Positions 36,357-45,288 of a stretch of DNA of 64,000 nt are shown here, piece after piece. Within the stretch, counting starts at the first letter, position 1; each line of letters starts with the position of its first letter. The translations under genes were made by a program, and so were the position numbers. Source of the DNA: an uncultured bacterium (GTDB lineage Bacteria; Cyanobacteriota; Vampirovibrionia; Gastranaerophilales; Gastranaerophilaceae); the NCBI GenBank assembly GCA_949292185.1, contig CASEYP010000020.1, positions 1 to 64,000 on the forward strand, given 5' to 3'. Below the pieces are notes generated by a model. That model saw only the letters and a list, made by a program, of their open reading frames with translations, was not told the origin of the DNA and did no database searches.

Positions 36357-37520
36357 ATGACAATGAGAGTTGAAGGTTCAGGTGATAATTACGATAAGGA
36401 TATATTAAAGAAAAAAAATATATCAGCTGAAAAAAATGCACAAAATAATAAACCTACCAGTGCTCAAATTAATGAAGCGATGAAAAATTCTAACTCAGAT
36501 AAGAAGGTAACAAATTCTGATAAGAATTTGGATGTAAAAGGTTTTTATGTTGAACAAAATCCTGATGATAATACTTTTGTTGATTTTAATGATGGTGCAA
36601 CTAAAAATATAAGAAAAAATAATAAAGATACTGAAGAAATAGAAATTAAGACAGCTAAAGATGTTCTTCCAGAAGGTTTTAAACTCTCAAAAGAGGCTAT
36701 AGAGCAAATGAAAAAAGAATTTAAAGAGCTATCACCTGATAAATTGACAACAATGGCCTTAGGCGAAGAAGGCGGCGCAAAATATACTACCCAAGCCATA
36801 GGTGAAGAAGGTGGCGATACATTAGTAACACTTGCAGGTGGTGAATCTGGCGATACTACTGAAACTACAAAAACCATAGGTGAAGAAGGTGGTACATCAG
36901 TAACACTTGCCGGCGGTGAATCTGGTGACATATCTGAAACTACAAAACCTGCAGGCGAGGAAGGTGCTACACTGATTACTCAAGCTGGCTTTGAAGGAGG
37001 GGAGCCAGGAACTCCAAAAATAGATGATGAAACTAAAGAAAAAATACAAGATTTTATAGATGCTTTGAAAAATCGTAAATTATCCACTCAAGCTCTAGGT
37101 GAAGAAGGTGGAGATTCCGCTACCACCAAGGCTGTAGGCGAGGAAGGCGGTTCTCATTACACTACAATGGCTTTAGGCGAAGAAGGTGGTGGCAGTGCTG
37201 ATATAACTACCAAAGCTATGGGTGAAGAAGGTGGTTCTTCTGTAACATATGCATTAGGTGAAAATGGTGATGCTATAGAGCTTGACGATGAGACAAAGAA
37301 AAAAATTCAAGAAATATTTGATAAATATATTAAAAATGCTAAATTATCAACTCAAGCCTTAGGTGAAGAAGGCGGTGGTCCAATCAAGATTGAAGGTAAA
37401 ACAAAAGAAGAAATTCAAAAGATGTTTGACGAGTATATAAAAGAACACAGATTAACTACAATAGCTACAAGTGAAGAGGGTGGTTCCGATATTCTCGATC
37501 CAAAAAAAGGTTTATTATAA
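36357..37520 (+). CDS. Multi-core graspetide precursor (plesiocin-like TTxxxxEE repeats)
   Basis: A 387-residue protein with no Cys, no Trp and no signal peptide. Eight exact TTxxxxEE cores start at residues 131, 144, 170, 195, 256, 269, 284 and 367, two STxxxxEE cores at 243 and 331, and four single-pair forms at 157, 182, 207 and 296. Most continue with GG. TTxxxxEE is the core motif of plesiocin-type graspetides, whose Thr and Glu are joined by two side-chain esters. Four related amphipathic helices (110-130, 222-242, 309-330, 345-366), ending KL or RL, each precede a core block. The ATG at 36357 has AAGGAG seven bases upstream. It is divergent from the ATP-grasp gene. Confidence 0.88.
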   Translation: MTMRVEGSGDNYDKDILKKKNISAEKNAQNNKPTSAQINEAMKNSNSDKKVTNSDKNLDVKGFYVEQNPDDNTFVDFNDGATKNIRKNNKDTEEIEIKTAKDVLPEGFKLSKEAIEQMKKEFKELSPDKLTTMALGEEGGAKYTTQAIGEEGGDTLVTLAGGESGDTTETTKTIGEEGGTSVTLAGGESGDISETTKPAGEEGATLITQAGFEGGEPGTPKIDDETKEKIQDFIDALKNRKLSTQALGEEGGDSATTKAVGEEGGSHYTTMALGEEGGGSADITTKAMGEEGGSSVTYALGENGDAIELDDETKKKIQEIFDKYIKNAKLSTQALGEEGGGPIKIEGKTKEEIQKMFDEYIKEHRLTTIATSEEGGSDILDPKKGLL

Positions 37521-37544
37521 AATCCAGATAATTTATTTATATAA

Positions 37545-37574
37545 AAAGGCAGAACTAATATTAGTTCTGCCTTT
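37545..37574. terminator. Bidirectional terminator between the graspetide precursor and thrC
   Basis: A perfect 30-base palindrome with a long GC-containing stem. A T run follows on the minus strand (from AAAAA at 37543-37547), so it best terminates thrC. On the plus strand only three T follow. Confidence 0.75.
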
Positions 37575-37592
37575 GAGTTATTTGTAATTTTA

Positions 37593-38645
37593 TTATATAT
37601 TCATAGCTTTTAGAATGTCATTCAAGTCAGATGTAGTTTTCTTAACTTCATCATTTGAATATTTAATAGCATTATCAGGGTCTTTTAGTCCGTTTCCGGT
37701 TAGGATACAAACTATTTTAGAACCTTCTTTTACTTGGTCTTTAACCTTGATAAGTCCAGCAACTGATGCAGCTGAAGCAGGTTCTGCTAAAACACCTTCG
37801 CATGATGCTATTAATTTATAAGCTTTTACGATTTCTTCATCAGTTACATAATTTATCATACCATTACTTTCATCACGAGCGGCTTCTGCGAATTTCCAAC
37901 TTGCAGGGTTTCCGATACGAATAGCAGTAGCAAGAGTTTCAGGGTTCATAATTCTTTCACCTTTAACAATTGCAGCAGCACCTTCAGCTTCAAATCCCAT
38001 CATTTTTGGAAGTGCTGGGATTTTGCCTAACTTATGCCATTCTTTATAACCTTTCCAATATGCTGTGATGTTTCCTGCATTACCTACAGGGATAAAGTGG
38101 TAATCAGGAGCTTGTCCTAAAGCTTCACAAATTTCGAATGCTCCTGTTTTTTGACCTTCAATTCTGAATGGGTTTACTGAATTTACAAGTGTTATAGGGT
38201 ATTTGTCAGCAATTTCTCTTACAACCTCAAGTGCTCTATCAAAATTACCTTGGATTGCAATAATTTCAGCTCCATACATCATAGCTTGAGATAATTTACC
38301 AAGTGCAATATATCCATCAGGAATTAAAACGTAAGTTTTTAAACCTGCTTTAGCACCATATGCAGCAGCAGAAGCTGAAGTATTTCCTGTTGATGCACAA
38401 ATTATTGCACCAGAACCTGATTCTTTAGCTTTGGTAACTGCCATTGTCATGCCACGGTCTTTAAAACTTCCTGTAGGGTTGCAGCCTTCAAATTTTAGAT
38501 AAATTTCAGCTTCAATCCCAATTTTTTTAGCTAAATTTTCAGCCTTAATTAAAGGTGTATTTCCTTCATTAAGGGTAACAATAGGAGTTTTATCTGTAAC
38601 AGGTAAATACTCTTTGTATTTATTGATTAATCCTTGATAGTACAT
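37593..38645 (-). CDS. thrC: Threonine synthase
   Basis: A 350-residue PLP enzyme converting O-phosphohomoserine to threonine, the last step of the pathway. It has LNEGNTPL, the PLP-binding Lys62 in [23 protein letters not shown], and the glycine-rich PVGNAGN phosphate-binding loop. The length is that of the short bacterial class. It lies downstream of homoserine dehydrogenase on the same strand, 120 bases apart, so the two serve one pathway. The plus-strand neighbour is the Thr-rich graspetide precursor; I see no functional link. Confidence 0.95.
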   Translation of the reverse strand: MYYQGLINKYKEYLPVTDKTPIVTLNEGNTPLIKAENLAKKIGIEAEIYLKFEGCNPTGSFKDRGMTMAVTKAKESGSGAIICASTGNTSASAAAYGAKAGLKTYVLIPDGYIALGKLSQAMMYGAEIIAIQGNFDRALEVVREIADKYPITLVNSVNPFRIEGQKTGAFEICEALGQAPDYHFIPVGNAGNITAYWKGYKEWHKLGKIPALPKMMGFEAEGAAAIVKGERIMNPETLATAIRIGNPASWKFAEAARDESNGMINYVTDEEIVKAYKLIASCEGVLAEPASAASVAGLIKVKDQVKEGSKIVCILTGNGLKDPDNAIKYSNDEVKKTTSDLNDILKAMNI

Positions 38646-38765
38646 AATCCGTTACCTCATTTCTTTTTTATTATTTTATTTGAATACTGTTTCTTTTTCA
38701 TCAAAATTCATTTCAAATGTTGGTGATTTTATCTGTAAAATTATTCATATAATTCCTACTGTTAC

Positions 38766-40043
38766 TTAAACTTGTACTCTTATTAGACTGTTTACAGATG
38801 TGATAGCAGAATCATTATTGAAAATATCAATAACTTTTTGCATGTCTTTTTCTTTACAAATATCTGTAATTACTCTAATATGAGCGGCATTATCTTGAGT
38901 AACTTCTTTTTGAACAATACTTGCCAAGCTGATTTGATTATCTTCACAAGCCTTACCTATTCTACCAATTACACCAAGACTATTTTTTGCAGTCATTGAG
39001 ATATAGTATTTATTTCTGGTTTCTGAAATATCTATAGGTTCGGCACTTTCGTTGTGGTGGCATCTCATCATCGGAAGTAAATAATCAGTCTTTCCAATTT
39101 CAGAAGCTATTGCTAAAATGTCGCCTACAACTGAGCTTGCTGTAGGAAATTCACCGGCTCCAGGGCCTGAAAGTGTTACACTTCCTACAGGATGGCCTGT
39201 TAGGGTTACCGCATTTGTTACGTAATCTATATGTGCAAGCGGGTTTGTTTTTGAAATTAACATTGGGTGAACTCTAACATCAGCTTTATTATCTTCTGTA
39301 ATTTCAGCAGATGCAATAAGTTTAATCTTATAACCCATTTCATTTGCAGCTTGCATATCTTCAGGGCTAATTTTTGTTATACCTTCACGATATACATTTT
39401 CTATTTTAACACGTTTTCCAAAAGCAATTGTTGCAAGTGTTGTAATTTTGTATGCCGCATCAAAACCTTCAACATCACCTGTCGGATCTGCTTCTGCGTA
39501 TCCTAAATCTTGAGCTTCTTTTAGAACATCTGAATATGATGCACCTTGTACATCCATTTTAGTTAATATGTAATTTGTTGTTCCGTTTAAGATTGCCTTT
39601 ATTTTTCTAATTTTGTTACCGGCTAGAATTGTTTTTATTGGCATAATTAGTGGAATTCCACCTGCTATTGCAGCTTCGTATAAAACAACTTTGTTGTTCT
39701 CTTCTGCAAAATTGAATAATTCTTCACCATGTTTTGCTAATAATTCTTTGTTTGCGGTAACTATGTGTTTACCATTTTTTATTGCAGTTTTGATTAAATC
39801 AAATGCAGGTGATATTCCACCTACAAGTTCTGCAACAATATCAATTTGAGGATCATTAACAACTTCATAAGCATCATCTGTAATTATGCTTTCGTCTAAT
39901 CCTTCAATATTACGCTTTTTATTTTTATTGCGTACTGCAATTTTTACGACTTCAACATTATCAAAGTCCTTTAGAGTTTTAAATACTCCAGAGCCTACTG
40001 TTCCAAGGCCAATTAATCCGATTTTTATTTTTTTCTTTTCCAT
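38766..40043 (-). CDS. hom: Homoserine dehydrogenase
   Basis: A 425-residue enzyme reducing aspartate semialdehyde to homoserine. It has NAD(P)-binding GLIGLGTVGSGVF (9-21), VTANKELLAKHG, the catalytic-domain LNGTTNYILTKM and GYAEADPTGDVEG. A C-terminal ACT domain starts near residue 350 (YYISMTAKNSLGVIGRIG) and suggests feedback control by threonine. It precedes thrC in the same direction. Confidence 0.95.
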   Translation of the reverse strand: MEKKKIKIGLIGLGTVGSGVFKTLKDFDNVEVVKIAVRNKNKKRNIEGLDESIITDDAYEVVNDPQIDIVAELVGGISPAFDLIKTAIKNGKHIVTANKELLAKHGEELFNFAEENNKVVLYEAAIAGGIPLIMPIKTILAGNKIRKIKAILNGTTNYILTKMDVQGASYSDVLKEAQDLGYAEADPTGDVEGFDAAYKITTLATIAFGKRVKIENVYREGITKISPEDMQAANEMGYKIKLIASAEITEDNKADVRVHPMLISKTNPLAHIDYVTNAVTLTGHPVGSVTLSGPGAGEFPTASSVVGDILAIASEIGKTDYLLPMMRCHHNESAEPIDISETRNKYYISMTAKNSLGVIGRIGKACEDNQISLASIVQKEVTQDNAAHIRVITDICKEKDMQKVIDIFNNDSAITSVNSLIRVQV

Positions 40044-40193
40044 GAGACTATTGTATCATAAATATTTTTATTATGAATTTTATTGTTTTTTATTGCTATG
40101 TAAATCATTTTTAACAAGTCACTTGCAAAAATGTATTTTTGGGGTATTATTGGTATATTGAAGTAATAAACTAGCTAGAAAAGGAAATAAATT

Positions 40194-40385
40194 ATGGCAA
40201 AACATTGTGAAGTATGCGGAAAAGCTCCAATTAAAGCAGCTAAATTGACTTTCTCTCACAAACAAATCGTTCATACACAAGAACCAAACCTACAAACTGT
40301 AAAAGCAGTTGTTAACGGTACTACAAAAAGAATTAGAGTATGTACTTCTTGTTTAAGAGCAGGTAAAGTTCAAAAAGCTATATAA
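40194..40385 (+). CDS. rpmB: 50S ribosomal protein L28
   Basis: A 63-residue L28. It is the zinc-ribbon type, with cysteine pairs C5/C8 (HCEVCGKAP) and C50/C53 (CTSC). The basic centre includes the FSHKQIVH segment. An AAAAGGA ribosome site precedes the ATG. An extended -10 (TGGTATATT, 40152-40159 region) lies upstream, with TTGCAA at 40133. A strong terminator follows, so it is a single-gene unit. Confidence 0.95.
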   Translation: MAKHCEVCGKAPIKAAKLTFSHKQIVHTQEPNLQTVKAVVNGTTKRIRVCTSCLRAGKVQKAI

Positions 40386-40414
40386 TTGAGAAAAATATTA
40401 TATTTAAATTTAAC

Positions 40415-40444
40415 AAAAAAGGACTTATTTATAAGTCCTTTTTT
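40415..40444 (+). terminator. rpmB terminator
   Basis: AAAAAAGGACTTAT (40415-40428) pairs with ATAAGTCCTTTTTT (40431-40444). The stem ends in a run of T. Confidence 0.9.
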
Positions 40445-40518
40445 GTGTCAAATCCTTACAGGACAATAATTTTCGGAGATATTTTTCTTTACATTTCTTC
40501 ATGATTATTAAAAAGTAT

Positions 40519-40547
40519 TTGCCTGTTTTTTATGAATGTAATAAAAT
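40519..40547 (+). promoter_or_regulatory. Promoter of the regulator-recA pair
   Basis: TTGCCT (40519-40524) and TAAAAT (40542-40547) have a 17-base spacer. The start is predicted near 40554, with an AGGTAAG ribosome site before the ATG at 40582. Confidence 0.6.
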
Positions 40548-40581
40548 GATGTTGGGAATGTTTTTTAAGGGATAGGTAAGA

Positions 40582-41109
40582 ATGATAAAAGACAGATTAA
40601 ATGAGAGAACTTTAACGCCTCAAGAGGTTAGAACTATTTTAAAAGCTGATAATAAAGAAATCGTTGACTTATGTAAACGCGCAGCTATCAGACCTAGAAA
40701 AAATGCAAAAGGTCATACATATTTTTCTTATGATGAAGTTAAAAATTTGCGTAAAATTCAAGCCCAAATCAGAGGTGTTGTAACTGATCCTGTTGCAGTA
40801 AGAACTCCTGCTATGGTTTCAGCATCTGCAGCTCAATCAAACAGTGCTGCTGTAAGAAGTATTTTAACTACTTTGCAAGAATTAGAAGTAAAATTAAGCA
40901 ACAAAATTGCTAAAGTTATTGATGAAAAACTTGAAGGCATGGATGATGTTGTAGTTGAACTTATTCGTTGCAAAACTGATAATGAAACTTTAAAACAAAA
41001 AATCGTTGATTTAAATAAAGAAGTTTATCAATTAAAGAACGAATTAAACAGCTATAAACCTGTTGCTTTAGGTTTTTATAAGAAAAAAGAAGTATACGTT
41101 TGGGAATAA
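40582..41109 (+). CDS. MerR-like HTH protein with C-terminal coiled coil, upstream of recA
   Basis: A 175-residue protein. Residues 10-60 form a MerR-like DNA-binding domain (LTPQEVRTILKADNKEIVDL, then YFSYDEVKNLRKIQ). A low-complexity Ala/Ser/Val linker follows, then a helical coiled coil (about 95-165) and the C-terminal YKKKEVYVWE. It starts 12 bases before recA ends its leader, so both genes are one transcript. It may regulate recA or bind DNA structurally; neither is shown by the sequence. Confidence 0.7.
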   Translation: MIKDRLNERTLTPQEVRTILKADNKEIVDLCKRAAIRPRKNAKGHTYFSYDEVKNLRKIQAQIRGVVTDPVAVRTPAMVSASAAQSNSAAVRSILTTLQELEVKLSNKIAKVIDEKLEGMDDVVVELIRCKTDNETLKQKIVDLNKEVYQLKNELNSYKPVALGFYKKKEVYVWE

Positions 41110-41121
41110 GAGGATAATATA

Positions 41122-42144
41122 ATGGCAGTGAAGGAAGAATCACCGGCTACAAACATTAGCGAAGAAAGAAGTAAAGCGCTAAAGTTAGCTATTGAAAAAA
41201 TTGAAAAAGATTTTGGTAAAGGTTCAATAATGAAGCTGGGTGATAAAGCAACTGTCAACGTTGATGCTATCCCTACAGGTGCGTTATCTCTTGATGTTGC
41301 ACTTGGTATTGGCGGAATTCCTAGAGGTCGTATTATTGAAATATACGGACCTGAAAGCTCAGGTAAAACTACTTTGGCACAGCATATAGTTGCTGAATGT
41401 CAAAAACGCGGTGGAATTGCAGCGTTTGTTGATGCTGAGCATGCTCTTGATCCTGAATATGCAAGAAATTTAGGTGTACAAGTTGATGATTTATTAATTT
41501 CACAACCTGATACAGGTGAACAAGCTCTTGATATTACTGAAGAATTGGTTCGTTCAGGAGCTGTTGATATTGTTGTTGTTGACTCAGTTGCAGCATTAGT
41601 TCCTAAGGCTGAAATTGAAGGCTCTATGGAAGATCAACAAATGGGTCTTCAAGCAAGATTGATGTCAAAGGCTTTGAGAAAATTAACAGGTATTATCGGT
41701 AAAACAAATACTACAGTTATTTTCATTAACCAATTAAGAATGAAAATTGGTGTTATGTATGGCAACCCGGAAACTACAACAGGTGGTAATGCTTTAAAAT
41801 ATTATGCATCTGTTCGTATGGAAATTAAGAAAACTGAAACTATAAAAGGTGAAGATGGTGAAATCGGTAACCATGTTAGAGTTAGAGTTTTGAAAAATAA
41901 AGTTGCTCCACCATTTAGAACTGCAGAATTTGATATTATTTTTGGTAAAGGTATTTCTAAAGTAGGAAATATTTTGGATGTTGCTGTAAACCTTGATATT
42001 GTTAAAAAAGCTGGTGCTTGGTTTAGCTATAATGAAGAAAAATTGGGTCAAGGTAGAGAAAAGGCTAAGGAATTTTTGGAACAAAATCCTGAAATTTTGG
42101 CTGAAATCGAATCTTTGGTTCGTGCAAAATTAGCTGAGTCATAA
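41122..42144 (+). CDS. recA: Recombinase RecA
   Basis: A 340-residue RecA. Walker A is GPESSGKTT (76-84), and Walker B lies in [11 protein letters not shown]. The L1/L2 DNA-binding loops follow: [24 protein letters not shown] is split by the usual loop, and later [20 protein letters not shown]. The C-terminal domain is short and acidic. It catalyses strand exchange and SOS activation. GAGGA precedes the ATG. No LexA box could be identified by eye in the short upstream gap. Confidence 0.97.
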   Translation: MAVKEESPATNISEERSKALKLAIEKIEKDFGKGSIMKLGDKATVNVDAIPTGALSLDVALGIGGIPRGRIIEIYGPESSGKTTLAQHIVAECQKRGGIAAFVDAEHALDPEYARNLGVQVDDLLISQPDTGEQALDITEELVRSGAVDIVVVDSVAALVPKAEIEGSMEDQQMGLQARLMSKALRKLTGIIGKTNTTVIFINQLRMKIGVMYGNPETTTGGNALKYYASVRMEIKKTETIKGEDGEIGNHVRVRVLKNKVAPPFRTAEFDIIFGKGISKVGNILDVAVNLDIVKKAGAWFSYNEEKLGQGREKAKEFLEQNPEILAEIESLVRAKLAES

Positions 42145-42250
42145 AATTTAATATTTGTAATATTTACTAGCAACTTATTTTTTGTTTGGATTTTATACTA
42201 CAGTACAAAATATTTACAAAGGCAATATTTATATAAACCCGAGTGAAATT

Positions 42251-42276
42251 AAAAGACCTCTTTATAGAGGTCTTTT
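42251..42276. terminator. Bidirectional terminator between recA and mini-RNase III
   Basis: AAAAGACCTCT (42251-42261) pairs with AGAGGTCTTTT (42266-42276), with TTAT as the loop and T runs on both strands. Confidence 0.85.
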
Positions 42277-42638
42277 TAAAATTGTAGCTTTGTTTCTGTT
42301 AATTTCAGAATTTCGTTATATCGGTTTTTATTGTGTAAGTACCACCAGCCAATTATTGTTTCAAATGCTGTAGCTTGGCGGTATTGGGTTTGGATATTTC
42401 GTCGAGCTATCGGTATTGGAAGATTTCTGGCGCGTCTTGTTATTTCTTTTTCTTCGTCTGTAAGATAGTCTTCCAAAAAGTGCAAAAGTTCACATTGAAA
42501 TTCTGTTTTAACATTTGCGGTCGTTATTTGGTGAAGCTTTTTGGCATTATTAGTTTGGAGAATAGTTTTTTCTCTAATGAAAAGTTCCCAAAGAGCATCG
42601 CCTAAGTATGCATAATTTCTTAAATTAATTTCTTCCAT
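42276..42638 (-). CDS. mrnC: Mini-ribonuclease III
   Basis: A 120-residue RNase III-fold protein without a double-stranded RNA-binding domain, as in the MrnC family that matures 23S rRNA ends. The family signature YLGDALWELFIRE carries the catalytic acid Asp14 and the neighbouring Glu18. The second helix pair includes RRARN and QYRQATAFETIIGWWYL. It converges with recA at a shared terminator. No strong ribosome site is visible before the ATG. Confidence 0.9.
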   Translation of the reverse strand: MEEINLRNYAYLGDALWELFIREKTILQTNNAKKLHQITTANVKTEFQCELLHFLEDYLTDEEKEITRRARNLPIPIARRNIQTQYRQATAFETIIGWWYLHNKNRYNEILKLTETKLQF

Positions 42639-42720
42639 AAGCTGATTTTACTACAAAGATTTAGGATTTGATATTTTTTCTGGTTGATGTAAAAATAAAA
42701 CTAGAATGAGGAATATAATT

Positions 42721-43326
42721 ATGAATAAAAAATTTATATTGTTAGGGTTATGTTTAGTATTAACTTCGCAAATCGGATTTGCAAAGTGTCAGGTTTCGCA
42801 AAGTAATAATGCTCAAAGTGTAACAAATAGTAAAAGTTCTGAAAATTGTAGCAAGGTTGATTATCCAAAAGAAGCTGTTAGGTATAAGAATTTAATAAGA
42901 GAACTTGAAATGGATAGTGCAACTGTTTATAATGCTTTGAATTTAACAGATGAACAAGTAAAGTTAAGAGAGAGTTTAGTAAAAGAATATTCCCCATATT
43001 ATGATGAAAAGTTAGATGAATTATTAAAAGAAAGTTTTAGGTTAAAGGCATTGGAATGTGGTTCTGCTAGCAGATCTGATATAAATCGTAGTAAAAAGAA
43101 TATAAAAAATATCAAAAAAGATATTGAAAAATGTATAAAAAAAGAAAATAAAGAATTTTATAAATCTTTAACAAGTTTGCAAAAATCAAAATATAAGTTG
43201 ATAAAAGAGCTTGAAGAAAGAGACTATAAGGAAGAAGCAAAAAGGCAAGATTATTATAAATCTAATCCGCAAATGGTTCCGTTTGGCAATCCTGCAAGGA
43301 CTCCGGTTCCTATAGGAAGGGATTAG
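42721..43326 (+). CDS. Secreted helical protein, unknown
   Basis: A 201-residue protein with a signal peptide (MNKKFILLGLCLVLTSQIGFA) followed by a Lys/Glu-rich helical body (about 50-180) and a Pro-rich tail (NPARTPVPIG). GAGG nine bases before 42721 selects this ATG over one five codons upstream. The charged helices resemble small periplasmic chaperone-like proteins (Spy/CpxP type) in general form, with LTDEQVKLRESL and LTSLQKSKYK. I cannot confirm that assignment. Confidence 0.65.
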   Translation: MNKKFILLGLCLVLTSQIGFAKCQVSQSNNAQSVTNSKSSENCSKVDYPKEAVRYKNLIRELEMDSATVYNALNLTDEQVKLRESLVKEYSPYYDEKLDELLKESFRLKALECGSASRSDINRSKKNIKNIKKDIEKCIKKENKEFYKSLTSLQKSKYKLIKELEERDYKEEAKRQDYYKSNPQMVPFGNPARTPVPIGRD

Positions 43327-43392
43327 TATTTTTGTTTGATAATTACCACTAATAAAGGATGATTTTTTGTAGATAATTATTATAATTATGGT

Positions 43393-44037
43393 ATGAAAAA
43401 GAGCCGGTTTTATGTAATTATATTTTTATTTGCATTGGCAATTTTGCATAGCAATGTTTGTTGTGCAAAAGATAGGCCGGAAAGTTTTGATGGGCGAGGT
43501 TATGTTGGAACTTTGCCTGATTTGACAAGGGAATATGAACCGGCTGAACCTAAACAGTCTACTCCTGAGATAAATAAGGCTAAGGATTTCAATTCGGAAG
43601 ATGAAATTAAGCCTGTTCCGAGGGATAATCCTACTTTTGTTAATATCATTTTAAAACCTGATAAAACTTCTCAGTATGTAAATGATTTGAATGAATTTAT
43701 ACCAATGTTAGAGAAAATCTATGATCTTATAGAAGATAATAGTAATGTTCAAATTTTTAATGCAAAAGTTTATTATTTTAACAAAAACGCAGACTATTTT
43801 AGGGATAAATATAAGGACAAACCTGAAAGTCAATTTGTTTCATATAAGCGTTTAATGGAACTTAGTATGCATGCAAGATCAATAGCATTATTGCGTAATG
43901 AGGCTGAAAAATATAATCCTTATTTGGCTTATGGAAGTGCGGGGTATATTTATAATCCAAATAGTATTTCAGAACAGTTGGGGTATTTGAAAACTGAAAT
44001 TCAACAGACAATTTTGCTTTTGAAAGAGTCTAATTAA
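43393..44037 (+). CDS. Secreted protein, unknown
   Basis: A 214-residue protein with a signal peptide (MKKSRFYVIIFLFALAILHS, cleavage probably near AKDRPES). The mature part has a Pro/Glu-rich linker and a helical C-terminal half (about 75-214) with no recognised family. The ATG lies six bases after TATAAT (43381-43386) and there is no ribosome site, so the mRNA is probably leaderless. It lies just upstream of the LptF/G-type permease gene, which has its own -10. Confidence 0.65.
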   Translation: MKKSRFYVIIFLFALAILHSNVCCAKDRPESFDGRGYVGTLPDLTREYEPAEPKQSTPEINKAKDFNSEDEIKPVPRDNPTFVNIILKPDKTSQYVNDLNEFIPMLEKIYDLIEDNSNVQIFNAKVYYFNKNADYFRDKYKDKPESQFVSYKRLMELSMHARSIALLRNEAEKYNPYLAYGSAGYIYNPNSISEQLGYLKTEIQQTILLLKESN

Positions 44038-44077
44038 TTTGTTTGCTTTAAACTTATTTTTCTATTAAAATCAGGTT

Positions 44078-45226
44078 ATGTTTATGGAAAAGATGAAAGC
44101 TTTTTTGGCTAATATTGCAGATAAGATTAATAATCTAAAGATTTTAGATAAATATATTCTAAAACAAGTTATAGAAATGTTTTTGATGGGTGTATTTGTT
44201 TTTACAACAATTATCTTTGCATCAGATACATTTATAACTTTGATTAAGCAAATTGCAAAATTTGGCATTCCATTCAAGGTAGCATTTATTATTATTTTAT
44301 TAAACCTTCCTGCTGTAATTGTTATGACAATTCCAATGGGTGTTTTGTTATCAACAGTTATGACATTAAACAGATTGAGTTTGTCTTCAGAAATTACTGT
44401 AATGAGAGCGTGCGGGATTGGATTAAACAGAATTGCAAAACCTATTTTTGTATTTGCTTTAATAATGGCATTATCTAGCTTTTTTATTAACGAAACAGTT
44501 GTTCCGATAATGACAAAACAGGCAAAAGATTTAGCATTGTGGGCTTTGGGACAAAAGAATATTCCTGATGGAAAACAAAATTTTGTATTCAAAGAATTAA
44601 ATGATGGCGGAAGTTTAAAACGATTATTTTATGTAGGTTATTGTGAAAAGAAAACTCTTCACAATGTAACAGTTTTAGATAATTCAAAAGACGGAACTAT
44701 ACAGGTTCTTCAAGCAAGAGAAGGTAAAACTTCTCCAAAAGGTTGGGAATTTGAAAAAGGTGCAGCGTATACTATTGCAAATGATGGACAGGTTTTGAAC
44801 ACTACATTATTTGATACTTCGCTTGTTAAGTTTGGTTTAGACTTATCAAAAGAAATGAATAAAAATGTTGCCAAAGAAATGAATTTCCCGAAACTTTTGA
44901 AATTTTTAAGCAGTTCAAAATTATCAAAAGAAGATAGGCAAGTATATACAATCGAATTGTTTGATAAAATTGCATTACCTGTAACAACTATTGTATTTGT
45001 ATTATTAGGTGTACCTTTAGCAATTACACCACCAAGGGTTCGTTATAACAGAGGTTTTCTATTCAGTATTTTAATTATTTTTGCATATTATCTTGTAAGA
45101 GCATTGTCTTTATCATTTGGTGAAGCAGGTTCTCTGCCTCCATATTTGGCAGCTTGGCTTCCAAATATTATACTTACAATTTGGGGAGCTTGTTTGTATT
45201 ACAAGAAAGTTTATACTATATCTTAA
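44078..45226 (+). CDS. LptF/LptG-family (YjgP/YjgQ) permease
   Basis: A 382-residue inner-membrane permease. Near the N-terminus, DKYILKQVIEMFLMGVFVFT is typical of LptF/G. About three helices at each end flank a periplasmic beta-domain (about 150-285). LPAVIVMTIPMGVLLSTVMTL and VFVLLGVPLAITPPR are family hallmarks. In LPS-bearing bacteria such proteins with LptB extract lipopolysaccharide, so an outer membrane is implied. Only one permease gene is present here. The ATG is six bases after TAAAAT (44066-44071), so it is probably leaderless. Confidence 0.9.
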   Translation: MFMEKMKAFLANIADKINNLKILDKYILKQVIEMFLMGVFVFTTIIFASDTFITLIKQIAKFGIPFKVAFIIILLNLPAVIVMTIPMGVLLSTVMTLNRLSLSSEITVMRACGIGLNRIAKPIFVFALIMALSSFFINETVVPIMTKQAKDLALWALGQKNIPDGKQNFVFKELNDGGSLKRLFYVGYCEKKTLHNVTVLDNSKDGTIQVLQAREGKTSPKGWEFEKGAAYTIANDGQVLNTTLFDTSLVKFGLDLSKEMNKNVAKEMNFPKLLKFLSSSKLSKEDRQVYTIELFDKIALPVTTIVFVLLGVPLAITPPRVRYNRGFLFSILIIFAYYLVRALSLSFGEAGSLPPYLAAWLPNIILTIWGACLYYKKVYTIS

Positions 45227-45288
45227 TACTTTGTAAAATCATACTTTTAATGGTGAAAAAAATATTTTTCTTGTTTTAAAATATTGGT

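Noticed and set aside
36545-36931. 128-codon minus-strand frame inside the graspetide precursor
   Set aside because: It is the mirror of the repeated GGT/GAA codons; the plus-strand protein has the ribosome site and the meaningful core motifs.
36741-37480. Collagen-like or adhesin repeat protein instead of a graspetide precursor
   Set aside because: There is no signal peptide or anchor. The repeats keep Thr and Glu at fixed distance rather than Gly-x-y, and a matching ATP-grasp gene is adjacent.
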